Assembly (NCBI RefSeq): GCF_020026305.1
Contig: NZ_CP075691.1
Span: 7,371,415-7,435,414 of the forward strand
DNA length: 64,000 bases
Source of the DNA: Streptomyces sp. 135
Lineage (GTDB): Bacteria; Actinomycetota; Actinomycetes; Streptomycetales; Streptomycetaceae
Direction of reading: 5' to 3'
The notes below the pieces were generated by a model, which worked only from the letters and a program-made list of their open reading frames with translations, made no database searches and was not told the DNA's origin. Numbering within the stretch: the stretch's first letter is position 1; every line of letters begins with the position of its first letter. Of the stretch, positions 58,046-64,000 are shown piece by piece. Position numbers and translations under genes: made by a program.

Positions 58046-58710
58046 GTTCCTATCGGCTTGTGTGCGTAGTCCAGGACGTGCAGTTCGAGCATGCGGCCGA
58101 CGTAGGGGTCCTGGCGCCGGAAGGCGTCCACGATGGCGATGTGGTCCTCGGCGTTCTCGTGCAGTTCGGTGCGCAGCCACTTCAGGGAGAGGCGGGTCCA
58201 CAGCTCGATGGCCAGGGACTCCCAGTTGCGCAGCAGTACTTCGTTCCCCGCCGCCCGGACGATCTCCCGGTGGAACTCGACCGCGCAGTGGATCTGGAGA
58301 TCGGGGTCCCCGTCCCGCGCCGCTTGGTGCAGCAGCTCCAGGTGCGGTTCCAGCTCCGACACGTCCCCCGCGAGCCGGCGTACGGCCAGCTGGCCGGCGA
58401 GGCGCTCCAGGGCGGCACGCACCGGATAGACCGCGGGCAGGTAGTCCGGGGTCAACTCCCGTACTCGTACACCCTTGTTGGGGATCATGTCCACGAGCTG
58501 CATGGCCTGGAGGTCGCGCAGCGCCTCGCGCACGGGTCCGTGGCTGACGTCGAGTTCCTGGGCGATGTGCCGCTCGATGATGCGGTCGCCGGGGCGCCAG
58601 CGGCCGTTCAGCAGCCCGTCGAGGAGGGCGCGCCGCACCTGTTCGCTCAACGGGACGCGCTTCAACGAGGCGGCGGACGCCGGGACTTCGGTGACTCTCT
58701 CACCTGACAT
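58042..58710 (-). CDS. GntR-family regulator (FCD subfamily)
   Basis: 222 residues; ATG 58710 follows CCGGAG. The N-terminal winged helix reads P-L-S-E-Q-V-R-R-A-L, R-P-G-D-R-I-I-E-R-H-I-A-Q-E-L and G-P-V-R-E-A-L-R-D-L. The C-terminal FCD domain (about 90-215) has the metal-binding type of residues, E-F-H-R-E-I-V-R-A-A-G-N and E-D-H-I-A-I-V-D-A-F. FCD regulators bind carboxylates such as pyruvate, lactate or sugar acids. Identical palindromes flank this gene: one inside the divergent promoter and one before aceE. Confidence 0.92.
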   Translation of the reverse strand: MSGERVTEVPASAASLKRVPLSEQVRRALLDGLLNGRWRPGDRIIERHIAQELDVSHGPVREALRDLQAMQLVDMIPNKGVRVRELTPDYLPAVYPVRAALERLAGQLAVRRLAGDVSELEPHLELLHQAARDGDPDLQIHCAVEFHREIVRAAGNEVLLRNWESLAIELWTRLSLKWLRTELHENAEDHIAIVDAFRRQDPYVGRMLELHVLDYAHKPIGT

Positions 58711-58751
58711 GGGGACTCCGGTCGGAACGGGCGGGCGGCGGCCCGGAAGGG

Positions 58752-58780
58752 TTGAGCGATGATCGATCATCGTCTAACGT
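58752..58780 (+). promoter_or_regulatory. Promoter of the aminotransferase operon with embedded GntR-type operator
   Basis: TTGAGC (58752-58757) and TAACGT (58775-58780) have a 17-bp spacer, and ATGATCGATCAT (58759-58770) sits inside that spacer. Binding there would block polymerase. The same site could also affect the divergent GntR gene, 49 nt away. The following 218 nt to the first start show no gene. Confidence 0.6.
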
Positions 58781-58998
58781 ACGTCACGGTGGTCACGCCG
58801 CACCAGGTTCAAAACCCTCAGAGGCAAACCCTGTTGCGGCCCAGCCGGGTGCGGGCCCGGCTGCTCTCCGCGATGACGCGCGTTTCCGAGCAGATCTCCA
58901 CCTTCTTCCCGACACCGACGCGCCGAACGGGCCCAGCCGCCGTGCCGTGCGGGCATGCCCCAGCCCTCGCGCGTCGCCCTCTTCCCCCAAGGACTCCT

Positions 58999-60153
58999 GT
59001 GACCGAGCAGCTTCTCGACCTCACCCAGCACGAGATCCAGGCACTGAAGACCCGGTTCAACCTCGCCGACGCCCACACCCACCAGCAGCAGTCCCCGGGC
59101 CAGCGCGAGATCGTGTCGGCCCTGCCCGCCCTCTGGTACGAAGCCGAGGAGACGCGCCAGGCGGACCTGGAAGACCGTTTCAAGGAGGTCTTCTTCCGGC
59201 TGCACGGCCAGAACAGCGTGCGCGCCGAGACGACGATGCTCTCCTACGCGGCTTCCATCTCCACGCTCGTCGCGGGCATGTACCTGCGGCGCAACGACAT
59301 CAGCGTCAGCCTCGTCGAACCCTGCTTCGACAACCTCCCCGACGTCCTGCGCAACGTCGGCGTCCACCCGGTGCCGGTCCCCGAGGACGCCCTGCACGAC
59401 GCCGACCGCATCTACGACCGCCTCGCCGAGTCCGTCACCACCGACGCGCTGTTCCTCGTGGACCCCAACAACCCCACGGGTTTCTCGCTGCTCAGCCATG
59501 GCCGCAAGGGTTTCGAGGAAGTCGTCCGCTACTGCGTCGACCACGACAAACTCCTCGTCGTCGACCTCTGCTTCGCCGCCTTCGCCCTCGCCGACCCGCG
59601 CTTCGGCCGGTTCGACCTCTACGAACTCCTCGACGCCTCCGGAGTGCGCTACATCGCCCTGGAGGACACCGGGAAGACCTGGCCGCTCCAGGACGCCAAG
59701 TGTGCCCTGCTCACGTGCAGCCGCGACCTGTACGAGGACGTCTACAACATCCACACCAGCGTCCTGCTCGACGTCTCGCCGTTCGTCCTCAACTTCCTCG
59801 CCCGCTACGTCGAGGACTCCATCGAGGACGGCATGGCCTCGGTCCGCGACGTCATCACCCGCAACCGCGAGACCGCCCTCAAGGCCCTGGAGGGCAGCCT
59901 CCTCGAACACCTCGACCCCGCGGTCAACGTCAGCGTCGCCTGGTTCCGGATCACCGACGACCGGATCAAGGCGACCGAACTCCAGGCCCACCTCATCGAG
60001 TACGAGGTCTACGTGCTGCCCGGCACGTACTTCTACTGGAACGAGCCGGAGCGCGGCGAGGCTTACGTCCGCATCGCGCTCGCCCGCGACCCCCAGGAGT
60101 TCGCGGACTCCCTCACCCGCCTGCGCGAGGCGGTGGACAGCTATGCCGCGTGA
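58999..60153 (+). CDS. PLP-dependent aminotransferase (class I/II)
   Basis: 384 residues; GTG 58999 follows AAGGA. An upstream frame extension is open but lacks homology and a ribosome-binding site. Fold type I features: S-Y-A-A-S-I-S-T-L (phosphate/PLP region), F-L-V-D-P-N-N-P-T-G-F (Asn158), V-V-D-L-C-F-A-A-F, and the Schiff-base lysine in E-D-T-G-K-T-W-P (Lys226). The wording differs from primary-metabolic aminotransferases, suggesting a dedicated role in making or desaturating an unusual amino acid. First gene of a five-gene operon, overlapping the next gene by 11 nt. Confidence 0.88.
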   Translation: MTEQLLDLTQHEIQALKTRFNLADAHTHQQQSPGQREIVSALPALWYEAEETRQADLEDRFKEVFFRLHGQNSVRAETTMLSYAASISTLVAGMYLRRNDISVSLVEPCFDNLPDVLRNVGVHPVPVPEDALHDADRIYDRLAESVTTDALFLVDPNNPTGFSLLSHGRKGFEEVVRYCVDHDKLLVVDLCFAAFALADPRFGRFDLYELLDASGVRYIALEDTGKTWPLQDAKCALLTCSRDLYEDVYNIHTSVLLDVSPFVLNFLARYVEDSIEDGMASVRDVITRNRETALKALEGSLLEHLDPAVNVSVAWFRITDDRIKATELQAHLIEYEVYVLPGTYFYWNEPERGEAYVRIALARDPQEFADSLTRLREAVDSYAA

Positions 60154-60655
60154 CGTCTACGTGGACGCGTCCCTGTTCATGGGGATGCACAGCGCCGATC
60201 CGGCCGTGCGCGCCGCCTGCGCCGCCTTCTTCGCCGAACACCTCCACCGGCCGGTCGTGATGACGTACGAGGAAGTCGGCCGGTGCGACGACCTGGTGTG
60301 GAGTCACTCGCGCCACGAGCAGGACGTCTACTACCCCTTCATGGACGTGCTGCACTCCCTCATGCCGATCCGGCGGCGCGCCTACACCGCCGCCGACTGG
60401 GCGGCGCTGGACCGGCTGCCGGCCCGCGCCGGCACCCTCGCCCCGCGCGAGCGGATGCTGCTGGCGTCCGTCCTGGCCACCGAGGGCGAACTGGTCACCG
60501 TCAACCCCCGCCTCACGGCGCTCGCCGCGGACGGACTCCCGGTGCACGCCCCGCGACCGGCGGACGGAGCGGTGCGGTTCGCCGACGCCGACGACGTACT
60601 CGACGGCCTGTACCGCACGTCCCTGACCCTGGAGGTCGACCATGCCGCCGTCTGA
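60143..60655 (+). CDS. PIN-like protein (DUF6190-type) within biosynthetic operon
   Basis: 170 residues, ATG inside the aminotransferase 3' end. The N-terminal strand V-Y-V-D-A-S-L-F with Asp8, the central acid-bearing helix R-E-R-M-L-L-A-S-V-L-A, and V-T-V-N-P-R-L-T-A-L recall PIN-domain nucleases, though the last acidic residue is replaced (V-N-P instead of V-T-D). I recall similar actinobacterial proteins as DUF6190. Its role in a small-molecule operon is unknown. It overlaps the DapA-like gene by 14 nt, so it belongs to the operon. Confidence 0.65.
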   Translation: MPRDVYVDASLFMGMHSADPAVRAACAAFFAEHLHRPVVMTYEEVGRCDDLVWSHSRHEQDVYYPFMDVLHSLMPIRRRAYTAADWAALDRLPARAGTLAPRERMLLASVLATEGELVTVNPRLTALAADGLPVHAPRPADGAVRFADADDVLDGLYRTSLTLEVDHAAV

Positions 60656-61478
60656 AGCAGCCGAGAACCGGTACGCCGCCGTGGAGGAGCTGAAGCGGCT
60701 GCGCGGCGTCGTCGTGCCGCTCGTGACCCCCGTCGACGCGCGGCACAAGGTGTGCGAGCGGAGCGTCGCCCGGCTGATGGACAGCCTGCGGGGCCGGGTC
60801 GCGGGGTACATGCCGGCGCTCAGCACCGGGGAGGGCTGGAAGCTCTCCCTCAAGCAGTGGATCGACATCGTGCACCTGACCGTCGAGCACGCCGACGGCG
60901 CCCCGGTCCTCGCCGGCGTGGAGGTCGGCCGGCCCGCCGGCATCCTGGCGCGGGCCGCCCTCGCCGAGGCCCTGGGCGCCGACGCCATCGTCGTACCGCC
61001 GCCGTTCCCGGCCGCAGACACGCCGCGCCCCACGCTCGTCGAGCACTTCCGGGAGATCGTCGACAAGAGCCCGCTGCCGGTCTTCGTCTACCACGAGAAC
61101 GCGGTCTCCAAGATGGACCTGGACGTGACCGCGCTGCGCGAGGTGTGCGCGCTGCCGGGCGTCATCGGCGTCAAGGAGTCCAGCGGTGACGCCCGGTTCA
61201 CCAAGGAACTGCTGGCCGGCGGGGTGCCGGTGCCGGTGTTCCAGGGCTGGGAGCACCAGATCGCCGACGTCCCCGGCGTGCAGGGCTTCGTCGGCCCACT
61301 GGCCAACCTCGAACCCGACACCTGCGACGAGGCCGTGACGTCCTTCTCCCGCCTCTCCCAGGAGCGGGTCGACGAACTGTCGGAGCAGTACGGCCTGTTG
61401 GCGGACGACTGGTACCTGCACGTCAAGACCGAGCTGGCCCGGCGCGGCGTCATCAGCACGGCGCTGGCCGTCGGCTGA
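60642..61478 (+). CDS. DapA-family (dihydrodipicolinate synthase/N-acetylneuraminate lyase) aldolase
   Basis: 278 residues. TIM-barrel class I aldolase: Schiff-base Lys178 in G-V-I-G-V-K-E-S-S-G-D, Tyr150 in P-V-F-V-Y-H-E-N-A, and the S-T-G-E-G turn at residues 61-65. Family members join pyruvate (or another alpha-keto acid) to an aldehyde, or split such products. It is shorter and divergent from housekeeping DapA. Together with the aminotransferase it could build or cleave an alpha-amino-acid skeleton. Confidence 0.88.
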   Translation: MPPSEAAENRYAAVEELKRLRGVVVPLVTPVDARHKVCERSVARLMDSLRGRVAGYMPALSTGEGWKLSLKQWIDIVHLTVEHADGAPVLAGVEVGRPAGILARAALAEALGADAIVVPPPFPAADTPRPTLVEHFREIVDKSPLPVFVYHENAVSKMDLDVTALREVCALPGVIGVKESSGDARFTKELLAGGVPVPVFQGWEHQIADVPGVQGFVGPLANLEPDTCDEAVTSFSRLSQERVDELSEQYGLLADDWYLHVKTELARRGVISTALAVG

Positions 61479-61526
61479 CCTCGCCCCCCATTCCCGCATT
61501 CCCGCCAAGCGCGAAGGAGCGCCCCA

Positions 61527-62366
61527 GTGACAGCGAACGCCACCGCGGAACGCACCGCGGGCAGCCGCCTGTTCGTCCTCAACCGCACCATCCCCAGCCC
61601 CGAGGAACTGCGTGAACTGCACGACCTCGAAGAGCGGCTGATCGCCTCCCGGGTCCGCGAGATCGAGGCCGCGGCACCGGACCTGCCGGACCGCGCCGCC
61701 CTCGGCCGGCAGATGAAGGAACTGCTCAAGGCCGAGGAGGCCGACCCGCCGGAGTTCGAGCGCGTCATGGCCGAGGACCTGGACCTCGAACAGTTCAAGG
61801 AGGTCGTCGCGCAGTTCGCGGTGGACGGCCTGACCGAGTCCGAGTCGTTCCTGCCGATCGTCTGGCGGCTCCCGAAGAAGGCCAAGATGGCCGTGTTCCG
61901 GGTCCTCATCGACGAGTTCGGCTGCGGCAACCTCGACCAGGCGCACTTCAACATCTACCGCGACCTGATGACCGAACTGGGCATGTCCCTGCAGGTCGAG
62001 GACTATCTCGACCGCACGAACGAGGAGACGTACGCGTACGTCAACACGTTCTTCTGGGCGGCGGCCCGGGCCCCGCGCCCCGAGTACTTCCTCGGCACGC
62101 TCTGCTACCTGGAGTCCAGCATCCTCTACGCCTTCAAGTGCTTCGCCGCGGCGGCGCAGCGGCTCGACCTCAAGGGCGCCCGCTACTACACCGAGCACCT
62201 GCACATCGACCACTTCCACGCCAAGGAACTCCAGGTCGCCATCAGGGAGTTCGACGCCGAGGCCGACCTGCACCCGGTGAAGGTATGGGCCGGGTTCAAG
62301 ATGGCCAGCGAGGTCATCGGCGGCGCCACCGAGGCGGCGGTCGCCTCCGCGCTCAAGGCGGCCTGA
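61527..62366 (+). CDS. Haem-oxygenase-like diiron oxidase (HDO superfamily)
   Basis: 279 residues; GTG 61527 follows GAAGGAG. All-helical with the HDO ligand pattern: Glu130 and His140 (D-E-F-G-C-G-N-L-D-Q-A-H), Glu196 (C-Y-L-E-S-S), and Asp228 with flanking histidines (E-H-L-H-I-D-H-F-H-A-K-E). Enzymes of this group (UndA, BesC, SznF central domain and others) use a diiron site and O2 for C-C cleavage, desaturation or N-oxygenation of amino- or fatty-acid substrates. The N-terminal 90 residues are an extra helical region. The Rieske protein gene directly follows and may supply electrons. Confidence 0.85.
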   Translation: MTANATAERTAGSRLFVLNRTIPSPEELRELHDLEERLIASRVREIEAAAPDLPDRAALGRQMKELLKAEEADPPEFERVMAEDLDLEQFKEVVAQFAVDGLTESESFLPIVWRLPKKAKMAVFRVLIDEFGCGNLDQAHFNIYRDLMTELGMSLQVEDYLDRTNEETYAYVNTFFWAAARAPRPEYFLGTLCYLESSILYAFKCFAAAAQRLDLKGARYYTEHLHIDHFHAKELQVAIREFDAEADLHPVKVWAGFKMASEVIGGATEAAVASALKAA

Positions 62367-62618
62367 GTGGACGACGCCACCATCGAGCAGGTGGGCGATG
62401 ACAAGCTCCGGGTGCGGGTCGGCGGGCGGGAGTTCGAGGTGGACGCGGCCTGCCCGCACCGCAAGGGCTTCCTCGCCCACGGCTATGTGAACGCCGCGCG
62501 GCTGCGGATCACCTGCCCCCTGCACCACTCCAGCTTCTCGCTGGAGACGGGCGAGGCGATCACCGGGCCCACCGACCGGCGCCTGTGCACCCGGGAGACC
62601 ACCCCACCCGCCGGCTGA
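62367..62618 (+). CDS. Rieske [2Fe-2S] ferredoxin
   Basis: 83 residues, GTG directly after the diiron oxidase stop. Ligands: Cys29 and His31 (A-C-P-H-R-K-G) and Cys50 and His53 (I-T-C-P-L-H-H), the two-loop Rieske pattern. Size fits a stand-alone ferredoxin. It likely delivers electrons to the diiron enzyme; no reductase gene is adjacent. Last gene of the operon, ending 3 nt before the stop of the converging LysR gene. Confidence 0.93.
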   Translation: MDDATIEQVGDDKLRVRVGGREFEVDAACPHRKGFLAHGYVNAARLRITCPLHHSSFSLETGEAITGPTDRRLCTRETTPPAG

Positions 62619-62621
62619 CCC

Positions 62622-63614
62622 CTACGGCTGCAACAGGGCGGCGGGCGCCGGGCCGCCGCCCCGGAATCCGCCGTCCGGCACATCGAGTAGGCGCCGCTCC
62701 CGCGCCGCCGCAAGGAACTCACCCACCCGCGACCGCCGCCTCAGCGTCGCGCCGCAGCCGTCCCCGCCCGCCAGGATCGCCGCCGCCAGCGCGTCCGCGG
62801 CGCCCGGCGCGCCCTGCTCGGCGGCGCGCCGCTCGCCGTGCAGCAGGACGAAGTCGACCGAGCCGAGCTCCGGCAGGCCCGCCCGGTCCGGGACGCGGAC
62901 CAGGCCCGGCGGGATCAGCCCGCGCGAGTGCGCCATCACGCCGAGGCCCGCGCGGGCCGCCGCCACCAGGCCGTTGAGGCTGCCGCTGGTGCACGCCACG
63001 CGCCAGGCACGGCCGCGCCGCTCCAGCGCCTCGAAGGCGAGGGCGCGGGTGATGCCCGGCGGCGGATAGACGATCAGCGGCACCGGGCGTTCGGGGTCCA
63101 GGCGCAGCCGTTCGGAGCCGATCCACACCAGCTGGTCGTGGCGGACCAGTTCGCCGCGCGGGTCCTCCGGGCGCCGCTTGGCGAGCACCAGGTCGAGCTT
63201 GCCCGCGTCCAGCCGCTCGTGGAGCGTGCCGGAGAGCTCGACGGTCAGCTCCAGGTCGACGTCCGGGTGGTCGTGCCGGAAGGACTCCAGGATGTCGGTG
63301 AGCCGGGTGAGGACGAAGTCCTCCGACGCCCCGAACCGCAGCCGCCCGCCGAGCCGCGTCCGGGTGAAGAACGCCGCCGCCTGCTCGTGCACCGCGAGGA
63401 TCCGCCGGGCGAAGCCGAGCATCGCCTCGCCGTCCTCGGTCAGCTCGACGGTGTGGGTGTCACGGGTGAACAGCGGCCGCCCGGTGGCGTCCTCCAGGCG
63501 GCGCACGTGCTGGCTCACCGTCGACTGGCGCAGGCCGAGACGCCGGGCGGCCTGCGTGAAGCTCAGCGTCTGGGCCACCGCGAGGAAGGTGCGGAGCTGC
63601 GAAGGGTCGTACAC
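62622..63614 (-). CDS. LysR-family transcriptional regulator
   Basis: 330 residues; GTG 63614 (after GGTGG) gives the standard Q-L-R-T-F-L-A-V-A-Q-T-L-S-F-T-Q-A-A-R-R-L-G-type start (helix-turn-helix, residues 1-60, with Q-S-T-V-S-Q-H-V-R-R-L-E). The effector domain follows (G-R-L-R-F-G-A-S-E-D-F; P-L-I-V-Y-P-P-P-G). The C-terminus after about 290 is an Arg/Gly-rich extension. It is divergent from the symporter gene, the usual arrangement for a LysR target. Confidence 0.93.
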   Translation of the reverse strand: MYDPSQLRTFLAVAQTLSFTQAARRLGLRQSTVSQHVRRLEDATGRPLFTRDTHTVELTEDGEAMLGFARRILAVHEQAAAFFTRTRLGGRLRFGASEDFVLTRLTDILESFRHDHPDVDLELTVELSGTLHERLDAGKLDLVLAKRRPEDPRGELVRHDQLVWIGSERLRLDPERPVPLIVYPPPGITRALAFEALERRGRAWRVACTSGSLNGLVAAARAGLGVMAHSRGLIPPGLVRVPDRAGLPELGSVDFVLLHGERRAAEQGAPGAADALAAAILAGGDGCGATLRRRSRVGEFLAAARERRLLDVPDGGFRGGGPAPAALLQP

Positions 63615-63762
63615 GCCACCAGCGTAGTACCGCTCATCGCGATCCGTGATGACAGTGAGAGCGGTGTACTGGATTCCCGATCGCACCGGACAGGAGGATC
63701 ATGGAGAGGGCACGTTCCGGCCGAAGGCCGGATTTCGCCCCCCACCGAGAGCATGGAGCACC

Positions 63763-64000
63763 GTGAAACGCCTGAAGTGGCCGTCGTGGATGCCGGTCGA
63801 CCCCTACATCGTGGCGCTGCTCGCGATCGTCGGGATCGCGGCCCTGGTGCCCGCCCGCGGCACCGCCGCCGATGTCGCCTCCGGGGCCTCCACCGCCGCC
63901 GTCTCGTTCCTCTTCTTCCTCTACGGGGCCCGGCTGTCGACCCGCGAGGCGCTCGACGGGCTCAAGCACTGGCGGCTGCACGTCACGGTCCTCGTCTGTA
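63763..64000 (+). CDS. Bile acid:sodium symporter family transporter (3' end outside window)
   Basis: GTG 63763 with GGAG six bases upstream; 79 codons visible before the edge. Two membrane segments (I-V-A-L-L-A-I-V-G-I-A-A-L-V; A-V-S-F-L-F-F-L-Y-G-A) and the S-T-R-E-A-L-D-G-L-K-H-W-R-L-H signature match the SBF-like branch of sodium-coupled organic-anion carriers. Divergent from the LysR gene (149 nt), which probably controls it. It might export or import the product or precursor of the neighbouring operon; this is a guess. Confidence 0.85.
   Translation, partial: MKRLKWPSWMPVDPYIVALLAIVGIAALVPARGTAADVASGASTAAVSFLFFLYGARLSTREALDGLKHWRLHVTVLVC

Noticed and set aside
58759..58998. Longer start for the aminotransferase at 58759
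   Set aside because: That ATG lies in the operator and promoter; the extension is unlike aminotransferases and GTG 58999 has AAGGA.
1..64000. tRNA or rRNA genes
   Set aside because: No stretch with cloverleaf-type conserved bases or rRNA signatures was noticed on either strand; a dedicated scan was not possible.

Overview
The window is actinobacterial and almost certainly Streptomyces or a close relative. Base composition is very GC-rich, third codon positions are mostly G or C, GTG and TTG starts are common, and Shine-Dalgarno sequences are strong. Recognisable content fits that group: a CHAT/TPR protein, a trypco/VMAP/MoxR/SAV_2336 module, NarGHJI, a palindromic repeat of a kind common in Streptomyces, and IS5-family debris. 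No rRNA, tRNA or CRISPR array was seen. Both ends cut a gene: a metallo-beta-lactamase-fold gene on the left and a bile-acid:sodium symporter family gene on the right.

Layout. 1-7.8 kb: a NAPE-PLD-like hydrolase end, a CHAT protease-TPR gene divergent from a two-gene membrane/cytosolic module, a DedA/MBL pair, and a small resolvase-like protein. 7.9-13.1 kb: a membrane-anchored alkaline-phosphatase-superfamily enzyme, an APC permease broken by an internal deletion, and a protein with a caspase-like His/Cys signature. 13.4-14.6 kb: IS5 remnants in inverted orientation around a MarR gene that has a MerR/SoxR-type promoter. 14.7-17.7 kb: small membrane protein, osmC, dnaK. 17.9-20.3 kb: three unknown small genes facing an ATP-grasp peptide ligase with two candidate precursor genes. 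20.5-27.2 kb: the narGHJI respiratory nitrate reductase operon. 27.5-31.2 kb: membrane protein, XRE regulator, pterin dehydratase and two methyltransferases, one with a His-rich N-terminus. 31.3-39.0 kb: a tightly coupled four-gene NTP-dependent conflict-type system. 39-44.6 kb: aldo/keto reductase, pqqABCDE and an exported PQQ-type sugar dehydrogenase. 44.6-50.8 kb: an island of lectin/propeller proteins and an aerolysin-like protein. 50.9-57.1 kb: acyl-CoA synthetase and a damaged aceE-sucB operon. 57.3-62.6 kb: a GntR regulator with a DsbA-like partner, divergent from an aminotransferase-PIN-like-DapA-like-diiron-Rieske operon. 62.6-64 kb: LysR and a symporter.

How the genes work together. 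PQQ made by pqqABCDE can serve the secreted dehydrogenase next door. The GntR gene, the small-molecule operon and aceE share an identical 12-bp palindrome (ATGATCGATCAT) in their control regions, so they look like one regulon. The protease-VMAP, MoxR and SAV_2336-NB-ARC-TPR genes overlap or abut with 0-1 nt spacing, which suggests one complex. The ATP-grasp gene overlaps a 78-codon gene, as in graspetide (omega-ester/amide peptide) loci.

The strongest candidates for undescribed biology are the graspetide-like locus, the aminotransferase/diiron/Rieske cluster, the STAND-fused version of the MoxR-VMAP system, and the aerolysin-like/lectin island. Several genes (APC permease, sucB, aceE) carry internal lesions. 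All functional statements come from reading translated sequence; no database search was run.
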